A DNA stretch of 64,000 bases, from NCBI GenBank assembly GCA_032260385.1, contig JAVVEL010000002.1:127033-191032 (forward strand), written 5' to 3'. Below, one piece after another: positions 42,488 to 52,900 of this stretch; the first letter of the stretch is position 1, and each line of letters opens with the position of its first letter. The notes below the pieces were generated by a model. That model worked only from the letters and a program-made list of their open reading frames with translations, made no database searches and had not been told where the DNA came from. This DNA comes from UBA9300 sp032260385. Its GTDB lineage: Bacteria > Bacteroidota > Bacteroidia > Bacteroidales > VadinHA17. The translations under genes were made by a program, and so were the position numbers.

Positions 42488-43681
42488 ATGACAAAGAGAA
42501 AAATAGTAGCACTACCAGGTGATGGTATTGGAGGCATTGTACTTGATCAGGCTATAAGAGTTTTGACTGCTGCTGGTTTTGATGCTGAATACGTTTATGG
42601 TGATATTGGCTGGGAATTCTGGCGTACTGAGGGGAACCCCCTTCCTGACAGGACCATTGATCTCATAGAAAAACACAAGATAGCGCTTTTCGGAGCCATT
42701 ACATCAAAGCCCAAGGACGAGGCTCTTGCTGAGCTGCACCCATCTCTCCATAACAAGGGCCTTGTTTATTCCAGCCCCATTGTAGGGCTCAGACAACATT
42801 TCAACCTTGATATATGCCTTCGGCCCTGTCGTACCTATAAAGGGAATCCTTTGAATTTTATTCGTAGAAATACAGATGGTTACTATGATGAGCCCCATGT
42901 TGATGTTGCAATTTTCAGGCAAAATACTGAAGGTCTATACGGAGGAGTAGAGTGGTCAAATCCCCCATCGCTTGTTTACAAGGCCCTGATGACCCACCCC
43001 AGGTTTATAAAGAATTTCGGGAGTGTGCCCGTTGAGGAACTATCAGTGTCAACAAGGATATTTTCCAAAAAGGCAACCGAGAGAATATTAAGAGCTGCTT
43101 TTAACCATGCAAGTGAATACGGGTATAAATCAGTCACGGTATGTGAAAAACCAAATGTTATCAGGGAGACATCCGGGATGATGCTTAAACTGGCAAAGGA
43201 TATACAAAAGAACGAGTATCCGGATATCCAGTTATGGAATACCAATATTGATGCCCAGATGATGTGGCTTACCAAAAATCCCGAAGACTACGATGTTATA
43301 GTGGCAGGTAATATGTTCGGAGATATAGTATCCGATGCCTTTGCAGGACTGATAGGAGGGCTGGGCTTTGCCTGCTCGGCACAGTTTTCGGCCGATGGTG
43401 TCGGCGTTTTTGAACCGACTCATGGATCGGCGCCAAAATATGCCGAATTCGACACTCCAATAGTTAATCCCATTGCAATGATTGAATCAGCCTGCATGAT
43501 GCTTGACTATATTGATGAAAAGGATAAAGCCTCCAGGATACGCAAGGCCGTTGCAAAAGTGATAGAAGAGGGAAAAATCAGGACTTATGATATGATGAAG
43601 ATGAAGGGAAGCCCTGATGTTATAGAGAAAGGTGCTGCCAGTACGATGGAAATGACGGATGAAATTATTTCGAACCTTTAA
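42488..43681 (+). CDS. Isocitrate/isopropylmalate dehydrogenase family protein
   Basis: The enzyme (397 residues) is a beta-decarboxylating dehydrogenase: ALPGDGIGGIVLDQAIRVL at the N-terminus, LRPCRTYKG and NTEGLYGGVEW in the substrate region, DVIVAGNMFGDIVSDAFAGLIGGLG (metal Asp residues) and EPTHGSAPKYA at the nucleotide site. Both isocitrate and 3-isopropylmalate dehydrogenases share these, as do homoisocitrate enzymes. I lean to NAD-linked isocitrate dehydrogenase because of nearby citrate lyase and no leu genes. The downstream HD-like gene follows after 11 bases and may be co-transcribed. Confidence 0.8.
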   Translation: MTKRKIVALPGDGIGGIVLDQAIRVLTAAGFDAEYVYGDIGWEFWRTEGNPLPDRTIDLIEKHKIALFGAITSKPKDEALAELHPSLHNKGLVYSSPIVGLRQHFNLDICLRPCRTYKGNPLNFIRRNTDGYYDEPHVDVAIFRQNTEGLYGGVEWSNPPSLVYKALMTHPRFIKNFGSVPVEELSVSTRIFSKKATERILRAAFNHASEYGYKSVTVCEKPNVIRETSGMMLKLAKDIQKNEYPDIQLWNTNIDAQMMWLTKNPEDYDVIVAGNMFGDIVSDAFAGLIGGLGFACSAQFSADGVGVFEPTHGSAPKYAEFDTPIVNPIAMIESACMMLDYIDEKDKASRIRKAVAKVIEEGKIRTYDMMKMKGSPDVIEKGAASTMEMTDEIISNL

Positions 43682-43692
43682 ATTTTAGTTTT

Positions 43693-44244
43693 ATGAATAA
43701 GTCAGTATATGATCTCTGGCCTGAGCTGGATTGGATTGATAATGAGGAATTGAAGGAAAAAACAGCTATGGTGTGGGAACTGGCCCTGGAAAAAAGTGTC
43801 CTGTCACCGGAAGACCTCAAAAGAATACCTTTTACCCTCCTCTGTGGCCCCGATTTGAAAGTTAGCTTTATGGCACATAAGAGATGTGTGGTTCATATAG
43901 CCCGGGAAAGTGGCAAAAAGATGAATGAATTTTTCAGGGATGAACTTCCCGTAAATATGGATATACTTATCTCAGGAGCCATACTCGCTGATGTGGGCAA
44001 GCTGCTTGAATATGTAAAAGATGAACATGGCAATGCCGTCCAGGGCACATACGGTAAATACCTCAGGCATCCATTCTCAGGCGTTTCATTAGCCGAGGAA
44101 TGTGGGCTGCCCCCCGAAGTATGTCATATAATAGCTGCCCATGCAGGTGAGGGGGATCATGTGAAAAGAACAACGGAGGCTTATATAGTGCATCATGCCG
44201 ATTTTATGACCTTCCTTCCCTTTAAAAGCAGGCTGGTGCTTTGA
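43693..44244 (+). CDS. HD-domain-like protein with incomplete HD motif
   Basis: This short protein (183 residues) appears to be a small HD-superfamily member. A His-rich pattern is present: AHKRCVVHIARES (H62, H68), GAILADVGKLLEY (96-108), GKYLRHPFSGVSLAEECGLP (H126) and HIIAAHAGEGDHVKRTTEAYIVHHADF. In canonical HD domains the LADVGK position reads HD; here H is Ala (A99) while D100 and the Gly-Lys remain. Nucleotidase or phosphodiesterase activity is therefore uncertain; one metal ligand is missing. It ends six bases before the converging GH2 gene. Confidence 0.65.
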   Translation: MNKSVYDLWPELDWIDNEELKEKTAMVWELALEKSVLSPEDLKRIPFTLLCGPDLKVSFMAHKRCVVHIARESGKKMNEFFRDELPVNMDILISGAILADVGKLLEYVKDEHGNAVQGTYGKYLRHPFSGVSLAEECGLPPEVCHIIAAHAGEGDHVKRTTEAYIVHHADFMTFLPFKSRLVL

Positions 44245-44250
44245 AGTAAA

Positions 44251-46047
44251 TTAAAATTTCTCACCGGTATTGATTTTTCGCAGATTATCTGCTCCCATCT
44301 TGTCAATCCTGCGGTCGTAGGTGAGCAGACCGTTGGTTTCGGTCTCCACATCAGTGATCTGGGTATATATTGAAGCGCTGAGACCTTCTTCTTTTACCAT
44401 CCTGTAAACAGTATCATAAAACTCACGGTACTTGGAAAGCAGCGAACCTGCATCATCCATATTTTCGTATGCCCAGTTTTTTTCCTCCCAGGTATGATTT
44501 TCAACGGGCAGGCCGAGACCCCCGAATTCACCGAGTACAATAGCCCTGTTTTCTTCAGCTTCGGGGCATCTGGGATCAGGGTAATGATGTATGTCAAGAA
44601 TGTCACCGGTGCCCCTGTCAGTCCATCCCGAGGCACTGTTAACCAGTCTGGTAGGATCGAGCTCTTTAATAAGGTCTGTTATCCTCCCTGTTTCGTATTG
44701 CCCCCATCCCTCATTAAAGGCTACCCATACTATAATGGATGGATAGTTATATTTTGTTTCAATAAGACGGCTTAGCTCCAGTTCAAACTGCCTGGCAGAT
44801 TCTTCTGATCTTATAATATCGTCATCATTACCACCTATGTGTTTATCCCCGTTAGGCATGTCCTGCCATACAAGGAGCCCAATTATATCACACCAGTAGT
44901 AAAATCGCCTGTTTTCAACCTTTACATGCTTGCGGAGCATATTAAAGCCCATCTTCTTGATCATCTCCAGGTCGTACCGCATGGCATCGTCAGTTGGGGG
45001 AGTGTATAAACCATCGGGCCAGAAGCCCTGGTCAAGAGGCCCATTCTGAAATACAAAGCTGTTATTCAGAAGCATACGTGTATAATTGTCTTCAGCCTTT
45101 CCTATTGCAATTCTTCTAAAGCCTGTATAAGCTGTAACTCTGTCACTTACTTTTCCATTATTAAACAACTCTATTTCAATATCGTATAGAACCGGATTGC
45201 CGGGCGACCATAAATCGAAATCCTCAAGCCTGATGTTTATCTCCTTATCTCCCGGAGCTTCTGTTTCTGCGAGCAAGATATTGTCTTTCAGTATTTTCAC
45301 CCTCGTTTTTACCCCGTTCTGCAGATTAACTATTTCCGGTAATATTTTGATTGTACCTTTTTCTATATCCGTCAGGCTGCGAAATGATCTGAGGTAAATA
45401 TTATCTACCGGCTCCATCCATACTGTCTGCCAGATACCCGTTGAGGGGGTGTACCAGATGCCATGAGGGTCTGTTACCTGTTTGCCCCTTGGCTGCCTGC
45501 CTTCGCTGGCCGGGTCCCATACGCTCACCCTTAATTCGTGTTTCTTCCCTGCTCTTACATAGTCTGTAATATCAAAGCAAAAAGGGTCATAAGCACCCCG
45601 GTGTTCACCGGCCTTTTTACCATCTATCCATATTATTGTTTCCCAGTCGCAGGCTTCAAAATTAAGTAGTATCCTCTTGTTCTTCCACATCCCGGGTACT
45701 TTAAAATCTGTCCTGTACCACAGGCATTCATCCTCACTGATTCTTTTTTTTACACCTGAGAGAGCTGACTCAAGAGGGTAGGGTACAAGTATTTTACCAT
45801 CCCAGCTTTCAGGTTCCCGGTCTTTTTGAGTTATGGCGTAGTCCCATAAGCCATTCATATTCAGCCATGTATCTCTAACCATAGCCGGACGCGGATATTC
45901 AGGCCAGGGTTTTGCCGGGTCAACATCATCGGACCATTCAGTAAGCAAGGGATTATCTGCTATTTTCCAGGCAGTTTGGTCGGTCTGGCTGCAAGAAACA
46001 AGGGCAGACAGGAGGATAAAGATAAAAGGTAATTTATATTTTGTCAT
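44251..46047 (-). CDS. GH2-family beta-glycosidase lipoprotein
   Basis: The 598-residue protein starts with a lipoprotein signal whose acylated Cys is residue 19 (SALVSCS). Domains in order: a sugar-binding jelly-roll (about 55-215), an immunoglobulin-like domain (225-310) and a TIM barrel (from 325). Retaining catalytic residues fit: acid/base E446 in VAFNEGWGQ, nucleophile E507 in VLGEFGG. The family covers beta-galactosidase, beta-glucuronidase and beta-mannosidase; the substrate cannot be assigned. I start at ATG 46047 in preference to the GTG one codon before. No SusC/SusD genes lie nearby, so it is not in an obvious polysaccharide utilisation locus. It follows the acyl-CoA synthetase gene by 11 bases. 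Confidence 0.87.
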   Translation of the reverse strand: MTKYKLPFIFILLSALVSCSQTDQTAWKIADNPLLTEWSDDVDPAKPWPEYPRPAMVRDTWLNMNGLWDYAITQKDREPESWDGKILVPYPLESALSGVKKRISEDECLWYRTDFKVPGMWKNKRILLNFEACDWETIIWIDGKKAGEHRGAYDPFCFDITDYVRAGKKHELRVSVWDPASEGRQPRGKQVTDPHGIWYTPSTGIWQTVWMEPVDNIYLRSFRSLTDIEKGTIKILPEIVNLQNGVKTRVKILKDNILLAETEAPGDKEINIRLEDFDLWSPGNPVLYDIEIELFNNGKVSDRVTAYTGFRRIAIGKAEDNYTRMLLNNSFVFQNGPLDQGFWPDGLYTPPTDDAMRYDLEMIKKMGFNMLRKHVKVENRRFYYWCDIIGLLVWQDMPNGDKHIGGNDDDIIRSEESARQFELELSRLIETKYNYPSIIVWVAFNEGWGQYETGRITDLIKELDPTRLVNSASGWTDRGTGDILDIHHYPDPRCPEAEENRAIVLGEFGGLGLPVENHTWEEKNWAYENMDDAGSLLSKYREFYDTVYRMVKEEGLSASIYTQITDVETETNGLLTYDRRIDKMGADNLRKINTGEKF

Positions 46048-46058
46048 CACAGTATATT

Positions 46059-47972
46059 TTAGCCAAGATTCATTCGTTCAACGGCTTCAATATTCCTTTC
46101 ATTTGAAATTGCTTTTGCAGCAGGGGTATAAAGAAAATCAATAAGGTCTGCATATTTTTCTATGACTTTGCCCCTGACTACTTTTACTGTAGCGTTAACC
46201 AGACCGTTTTCTTCCGTAAATCCTTCATCCAGTATGCCCAGTGCCACCGGCAGCCATCTTTGCGGGAACATTTTACCATACTTTCCATTAGTACGGTATT
46301 CATTGATTTCATTCTCCATAAGCATGAGTACCGCACGCTTTCCTTCTTCTGAATTGGCGTTTATCTTTTTTTCATCAAGGTAGGCTTTCAGATTATGCTG
46401 GTTTGGTACCACAAGGCCAACAGTATAGGGTTGCTGATTATTATGCAGTATGCACTGGTCAATATATTTTGACTGTTCTGTTATAGCTTCCTCAATACTC
46501 TCCGGGCTGTATTTTTCGCCGTCATCTGCTATCAGCAGGCTTTTGAAGCGGCCAAGAACATAGAGAAAATTATCTGCATCAAGGTAACCAAGGTCCCCTG
46601 TATGCAGCCACCCGTCCCTAATTGTTTGTTTTGTGGCTTCTTCATTTTTCCAGTAGCCATACATCACATTACCGCCTTTAATTACAATCTCTCCTTTTGC
46701 GCCTACCGGCAATGAATTACCGTCTTCGTCACATATCTTTAATTCCATATTGTTGACCAGCTTACCTGATGAACCCAGTTTGTGGTTGGTTTTTGAGTTT
46801 GAAGATATGATGGGGGAAGCCTCTGAAAGTCCGTAGCCCTGGAAGACAGGCACTCCGATGGCATAAAAGAACTTTTGAAGCTCGATATCAAGAAGTGCTG
46901 CCCCACCGATAAAATATTCCAGTTCGCCACCAAAGAAATCACGTATTTTTGAGAAAACCAGTTTGTCAAAAAATTTCACAAGGGGAGCCAGTATTCTGGA
47001 AGCTCCACTTCCTTTATTCCACCCTTCCTTATTATAAGCAAATGCTATTTTGAGACCGGCTTCAAACATAAAGGAAGTGAACTTGCCCTTTTCCCTGATA
47101 CCCTTCTCAATATTTTTCCTGAAGTTTTTCGATACGGCAGGGGCACTGAGTAAAATATTAGGTTTTATCTCACGCATATTGTTGGGGAAATTCCGGAGTG
47201 TTTCCATTGGTGTTTTGCCCTGCTTGACAGATGCCAGGCTGGCGCCCTTCCCCATGAAGGCAAAAATAGCTGCCGTATGTGCAAATGAATGATCCCAGGG
47301 CAGGTACAGCAGGGTCTTCCAGTATGGTGGAATATCTATAAGGCTGTAACCCTGGTAGCAATTAGTAATATAATTACCATGGGTAAGAATTATACCTTTG
47401 GGATCAGCCGTGGTTCCCGAGGTATAGCATATATTGGCAAAATGTTCAGGACTTATACTTTTATAGATCTTTTCAAATTTTTCCGCATTCCCGTCTTCCT
47501 CCAGCCACTCCCGGCCTATCTTTCTTACCTGGTTAAACTGGACTTCATTATCGGCATATTCCTCTTTCTTTTCAAAACATATGATCTTCTCCACTGTGCG
47601 GCAATCACTTATTACTTCCATTAGCTTCGGTGTTTGTATGGCTGAAACCATTACAAAACGGGATTCAGAATGATTCAGCCTGAAGCGTACTTCTTCAGAA
47701 TTGAGCTTGGTTGACAGCGGTACATTTATGGCCCCGATGTACAGAATTCCCAGTTCGCCCACTACCCAGTTATTGCAACCCTCTGACAGAATGCATACCC
47801 TGTCGCCTTCCTTTAAACCCAGCTGCAGAAGGCCTGCGGCAAATTCGTGAACCTGCTTACGAACTTCTGAGTACGTTGTTCCTTCATACTTGTCCTCGGG
47901 CTTTTCCCACAGGTACACATTATTAGAAAACTTGTTTACATTTTCTTCAAAGAACTGCACTATTGATTTCAT
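46059..47972 (-). CDS. Long-chain acyl-CoA synthetase (AMP-forming)
   Basis: The enzyme, 637 residues, activates fatty acids to acyl-CoA via acyl-AMP. Seen: the P-loop-like ICYTSGTTADPKGIILTHGN (about residue 175), FQGYGLSEASPIIS (motif 2), GWLHTGDLGYLD and GRFKSLLIADDGEKYSPESIEE, the hinge of long-chain enzymes. ATG 47972 gives the family start KSIVQFFEENVNKFS; the frame open to 48014 adds an unrelated stretch. It is divergent from the SPOR lipoprotein gene and leads directly into the GH2 gene. Substrate chain length is not predictable. Confidence 0.9.
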   Translation of the reverse strand: MKSIVQFFEENVNKFSNNVYLWEKPEDKYEGTTYSEVRKQVHEFAAGLLQLGLKEGDRVCILSEGCNNWVVGELGILYIGAINVPLSTKLNSEEVRFRLNHSESRFVMVSAIQTPKLMEVISDCRTVEKIICFEKKEEYADNEVQFNQVRKIGREWLEEDGNAEKFEKIYKSISPEHFANICYTSGTTADPKGIILTHGNYITNCYQGYSLIDIPPYWKTLLYLPWDHSFAHTAAIFAFMGKGASLASVKQGKTPMETLRNFPNNMREIKPNILLSAPAVSKNFRKNIEKGIREKGKFTSFMFEAGLKIAFAYNKEGWNKGSGASRILAPLVKFFDKLVFSKIRDFFGGELEYFIGGAALLDIELQKFFYAIGVPVFQGYGLSEASPIISSNSKTNHKLGSSGKLVNNMELKICDEDGNSLPVGAKGEIVIKGGNVMYGYWKNEEATKQTIRDGWLHTGDLGYLDADNFLYVLGRFKSLLIADDGEKYSPESIEEAITEQSKYIDQCILHNNQQPYTVGLVVPNQHNLKAYLDEKKINANSEEGKRAVLMLMENEINEYRTNGKYGKMFPQRWLPVALGILDEGFTEENGLVNATVKVVRGKVIEKYADLIDFLYTPAAKAISNERNIEAVERMNLG

Positions 47973-48051
47973 TTTTCTATGATTAGGATTAAGGTAAATC
48001 AGTCGAAGATACAAATTTTTACCTTATAAGAAATCTATCCTTTATTGATAC

Positions 48052-48084
48052 TTTATGCACTGATTCTAAATATTTGTATATTTG
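48052..48084 (+). promoter_or_regulatory. Candidate promoter of the SPOR lipoprotein gene
   Basis: TTTA (48052-48055) and TATATTTG (48077-48084), 21 bases apart. The -7 box is exact; the -33 box and spacing are only near the consensus. Confidence 0.4.
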
Positions 48085-48105
48085 CTTAATAGAAAATCAC
48101 TAATT

Positions 48106-48591
48106 ATGAAACAAGGTATGAAAACTTCAATTTCAATATTCCTTGCATTTCTTATGCTGACCAGCTCATGTAAGTTTATCAAGGAGAAAGGCTGGTTCGG
48201 AAAATCAAAAGCTGACACCATGGCTGTCTGGCTGGCACGACAGGACAGTATAAGGATTGCTGCTTCCATAAAAGCGGAGGAAGAGAAAATGAAGGCCATC
48301 CAGCAGGCAAGGCTTGATTCAATACAGGCTGCCCGGCAGGCTCAGAGTGAATGGGAAGAGCGTTTTAAGTATCACATAATAGTTGGTAGTTTCCTTACAC
48401 CTGAGTATGCCGAGGATTACCTTAAATATTACAATTCAATGGGTTATAATGCCCAGATAATACCGGGTCCGGATAACAGGTTTAACCTCGTTTCTGCCGA
48501 AGACCATGAAAATTTAAGCCGTGCTATAAAAAGGTTATACCAGTACCAGGATACGGTGAACTTTGAATCGTGGTTGTATATTAAAGAGTAG
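48106..48591 (+). CDS. SPOR-domain lipoprotein
   Basis: ATG 48106 gives a 161-residue protein with a lipoprotein signal (FLMLTSSC, Cys at residue 22). Residues 45-85 are a charged, coiled-coil-like segment with the repeated pattern QARLDSIQAARQAQ. Residues about 90-160 are SPOR-like: YHIIVGSFLTPEYAEDYLKYYNSMGY, then NLVSAEDHENLSRAIKRL. SPOR domains bind septal peptidoglycan lacking stem peptides, so a role at division or the cell wall is inferred. The frame is open upstream to a TTG at 48082, which would overlap the candidate promoter. Confidence 0.8.
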   Translation: MKQGMKTSISIFLAFLMLTSSCKFIKEKGWFGKSKADTMAVWLARQDSIRIAASIKAEEEKMKAIQQARLDSIQAARQAQSEWEERFKYHIIVGSFLTPEYAEDYLKYYNSMGYNAQIIPGPDNRFNLVSAEDHENLSRAIKRLYQYQDTVNFESWLYIKE

Positions 48592-48617
48592 ACTTACAGA
48601 TCTTTCGCAGCTCACCA

Positions 48618-49892
48618 TTAGAATTTTCCTTTCATAATTGTCTCAGACCTGTCGGGGCCAACAGATACTATATTAACTGGCACGCCGGTTTCCTTTTCAA
48701 TAAAACTGACATAATCCTTCAGGGCACCAGGGAGCTTATCATATTCCCTTATCCCCGTAATATCCTCATTCCAGCCCTTCATTTCAATATATACAGGTTC
48801 AATGTCAGCATTAACATCAAAAGGCAGTTCTTCAACAAAGGAGTTTCCTCTTTTATAGGCGGTGCACACTTTAATTTTCTCAAAGCCTGTTAAAACATCG
48901 GCCTTCGTCATAAAAAGGGATGTAACACCGTTAATCATGCAGGAATATTTCAATGCAGGTATGTCGAGCCAGCCGCAGCGCCTTGGTCTGCCTGTTGTAG
49001 AACCGTATTCATAACCGCTGTCACGAAGTTTCTGGCCTGTGTTATTTTCTAATTCTGTTGGGAAGGGGCCACCTCCGACACGTGTGCAATATGCTTTGAA
49101 GATACCAAATATCCTGCCTATTTTGCGTGGTGATACTCCCATACCGGAGCAGGCACCTGCACTTATGGTATTAGAAGATGTTACATAGGGATATGACCCG
49201 AAATCAATATCCAGCATCGTGCCCTGTGCCCCTTCGGCCAGTATCCTTTTGTCTTCGTCAATGCTTTTATTAATGTAGTATTCGGTATTGATTATCCGGA
49301 ATTTTCTTAACATCTCAATGCCTTCAAACCATTCCTTTTCATATTCTTCAAGCCTGCTATCTGTTTCATAGTTTTGGAGTATCTTAAGATGTCTTTCCCT
49401 GTGCAGAGTATAAATATCCCGGAAATTATCCTTTAAGATTTCTCCTGTGCGAAGACCCGACCGTGATGTTTTATCAGTATATGCCGGACCTATACCTTTA
49501 AGTGTGGATCCAATCCTCATTTCTCCCTTTTCATCTTCATATGCGGCATCAAGGAGACGGTGGGTGGGAAGGATAAGGTGTGCCCTGCTTGAGATAATTA
49601 TTTTATCGACAAGCTCATCTACCGGTATTTCCAGCGACTTTACTTCCTTCAGGAAGATTGACGGATCAATAACAAGTCCGTTCCCTATGATATTGAGCTT
49701 GTCTTTTCTGAAAATACCGGAAGGTATTGTGTGCAGGATATATTTCTTATTTTCAAATATTAGTGTATGACCTGCGTTAGGTCCTCCCTGGAACCTGGCG
49801 ATAATGTCGTATTCTGGAGTGAGGGCATCCACTATTTTCCCTTTTCCCTCATCACCCCATTGCAGTCCCAGCAGAATATCAATTTCTCCCAT
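48618..49892 (-). CDS. purA: Adenylosuccinate synthetase
   Basis: PurA condenses IMP and aspartate with GTP in AMP synthesis. Readable motifs are GLQWGDEGKGKIVD (residues 9-22, catalytic D14), PNAGHT (H42), GSTLKGIGPAYTDK and VGGGPFPTE, plus TTGRPRRCGWLD in the loop near 304-315. It is 424 residues, normal. It is the last of a minus-strand series (T9SS cargo, rsh, fur, activase, purA). From memory, rsh, fur and purA are common neighbours in this phylum; the activase gene stands between fur and purA here. Confidence 0.95.
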   Translation of the reverse strand: MGEIDILLGLQWGDEGKGKIVDALTPEYDIIARFQGGPNAGHTLIFENKKYILHTIPSGIFRKDKLNIIGNGLVIDPSIFLKEVKSLEIPVDELVDKIIISSRAHLILPTHRLLDAAYEDEKGEMRIGSTLKGIGPAYTDKTSRSGLRTGEILKDNFRDIYTLHRERHLKILQNYETDSRLEEYEKEWFEGIEMLRKFRIINTEYYINKSIDEDKRILAEGAQGTMLDIDFGSYPYVTSSNTISAGACSGMGVSPRKIGRIFGIFKAYCTRVGGGPFPTELENNTGQKLRDSGYEYGSTTGRPRRCGWLDIPALKYSCMINGVTSLFMTKADVLTGFEKIKVCTAYKRGNSFVEELPFDVNADIEPVYIEMKGWNEDITGIREYDKLPGALKDYVSFIEKETGVPVNIVSVGPDRSETIMKGKF

Positions 49893-49990
49893 ACCCGGAT
49901 AATAATAATTAAAAAAAACACCGAAAATTACTAATTATTTTCCTTATTGGCGACAAGTATGGAATCTTGTTAATAACTAAGCCTCCTGTC

Positions 49991-52900
49991 TTAATCTATC
50001 AGGTGATAATTATTTTCGCGGCAGTACTCATGAGCCTGGTGCATGAAGGCCTGCAGGTGTGTTTCAATACTTGCATCCTGCTGCCCGTCGTAAGCAAAGT
50101 TCAACCACGGTATATTGTTATGGTCTTTCTTAAAGTCACCTGAAACAGATGACACAATAGTCCCGGGCATACATGTAAATGGCAGTATGTATACCACGCC
50201 TGAGATCTTAAGCCCCGTTAATGAATCAGCTGAACCCAGTGCGACAACAGGCTCCCCGTCGTAATCCCGGTGTATATAAGGTGCAGATCCCCTTATAAGG
50301 TCATCAACAGTGAAATAATCTCTGAGCTTAATATAATTGTGAGCAGCTTTATTCATCTGCCTGGCTGTATATTGCTGGTAAAATTCCTGTACCCTGGATT
50401 TTAGTATCCCCTTATAATCATTCTTCCATTTGCTGTCACGGGTATACCTGTAAGTCGAGTAGTGTAGCCATTCGCAGAACCTTGGTACCATTGTTTCGGC
50501 TCCAAGTGCTTCAAGCCTGTCGACGAGAAAAGCACTGCAATAGGGGTTATCTCTCATGAATATCTCCCCGACAACAGCTATTACCGGCTTTCGCTCGCTG
50601 TTATGCACGGGTATTTCAGAAAATGCCTTGCCGGCTTTTGCTAGTAAAGTGGGTATGCCGCGGGCTCCTTTTTCGACCAGGCTTATTAAGCTCTTGAAGT
50701 AATCATCATATACCCTGTTGGTAGCGCCCTTATTTTTTTCATAAGGCCGTGTTTCCTGCTTGTACTTCCTGAGAATGTCAAATCCATTCGATCCCAGCCA
50801 TGCGTTCATCCTGAATTTCTGTGCATGTTCCCTTGTAAGTTCGGCATAAGCATTATCATTGCTGGGTGTTACGAGAGAAACATCATGGAAGCCAAGTTTA
50901 TCAAAGATTTGCCTCTGAAGCTTATTATAATCTCCAAAACGGCAGGGCCCATTATGATCGGGCATGAAGAAGGCCACTTTTGAGGGATCGCATCCGGGCT
51001 CCCTGAGTTTTTTAAGAAAGCTGCCGGTAGTGCATATCATCGGGAAACATTCCTGGCCCGTTGTATGTTTGCCTGCTATTTCCAGGTCTTCTTCATCCTG
51101 CATAGGCAGTACCTCAGAGTTAATTCCACAACCCCTTGTTGCTGCAGAAAGGATGTGCACCACATCATTGGCATATGGATAATATAAGGTCCGGCCTTCC
51201 AACTGGTTGTTCGGTGCTGACTTTTTAAAATTTACACTGAGTGTTTTATCCTTATTTTTATCATATCCTTTAAGACTGTCAAGGAAGGCTTCACACCTTG
51301 TTATCATTCCTGCATCTGCACTGTGTTCATCAACCTCGAGGTGAAGGAAGGGTTTCCCCTTCATTTCATGCCTGACATAATGGGTAATAAAAGAATCAGG
51401 GCCACACCTGAAATTACCTATATAGGCAGCATAAAGATCATCTGAATTTCTTACCAGGCGTGAGGCTGCAATAATTTTCTGACCATTGGGCCAGTACATC
51501 ATTGGGTAATCATCAAATATATTTTCTTCCTCCAGGGGCAGAAAATCAACCGGTAATGGCAGTGTCCTAAGAGTAATAAGCTTTTCTATGAGCCTCAGAT
51601 TAAGGTAAGGATCACCGGTATTGTATGGACGTCCCAGTATAACTATCTTCTTGATACCTTCTCCGTAATTTTTGCTGATTATCTCCCTGCCCCTCAAACG
51701 CAACGATTCTTCAAAGGCCCCCTGGACCATGTCGGCCTTAAGTATTGCCTTCCATGTAAGTGAAGGTTTAATGCCAAATGATTCTTTCATGAATTTTCCC
51801 AGCTCCTTTTTCAGGGCTGTCTTAAAGTACCTGAAATGTAAGGCAGGCATTAGCAGCTTATCCCTGACAGACTTATCTTTAAAAGCACTTTTTATCATAA
51901 AGGGTGCTGCCTGTACCCACGGGCAGTTGCAGTTACTTGTAGGATTGTCACGAAGGTCTTTCATATTTACAATAAAAGGAAGAAAGATATAATCAACCCC
52001 TTTGTCGAGAAGATTCTTTACATGCCCATGTACCAGCTCCATGGGAAGGCATGTCTCAGAAACCATAAGTTCGATTGATTCTTTTACAATCCTGCTGTTT
52101 GACTCATCCGATAGTACCAGGTTAAAGCCCAGCTCTTCAAAAAAACTACGCCAGAATGGGAACTGCTGGTAAAACAGCATCAGGGCACGGGGAAGGCCAA
52201 TACTTGTTTTGGTCCTGTCAGATTTTTCAACATAGTCTCCAAGGAGCCTCTCTGTTCTTTCCCTGAAAAGGTCAGGAATATTGTTTTCCTTCTTTTTTCT
52301 TTCCTCTTTTTCATACTTTTCACAACGCCCGCCGTAAAAGAGAGCTTTTTTTTCTCCTTCGATCCTGATGGTTTGTATTTCGCAATTATTTGAACATGCC
52401 TGGCATGTAAAGCGTTTTACGGAGTAAGTTTTCTTACTTATTTCAAAACCCTTGAACCTTGTTTTTCCTCCTTCAATCATCTGTTCACGTGCAAGTATTG
52501 CTGCACCAATAGCCCCGGTGACATCAAAATGAGGCGGTATAGTAATTCTTTTGCCTGTAACTTTTTCAAAGGCTGCCACTACCGATTTATTGTTTGTTAC
52601 ACCACCCTGGAAGAAAATATTTTCACCTATGAGCTTTTCACCCACTACTTTCTGCAGATAATTCTGCACTATTGAGTAAGCCAGTCCGCCAAGGAGGTCA
52701 TTCAGGAATACTCCTTTCTGCTGGTGTGAGTTAAGGTCAGATTCCATAAATACCGTACATCGATCACCCAGTTTAACAGGTTTTTTTGACTCAAGGGCAA
52801 GCTTGCCAAACTCCTCTTTAATATTGATGTCAAGTTTTTCAGCCTGTTCCTCCAGGAAAGAACCTGTTCCTGCAGCACAAACCTTATTCATTTCAAAATC

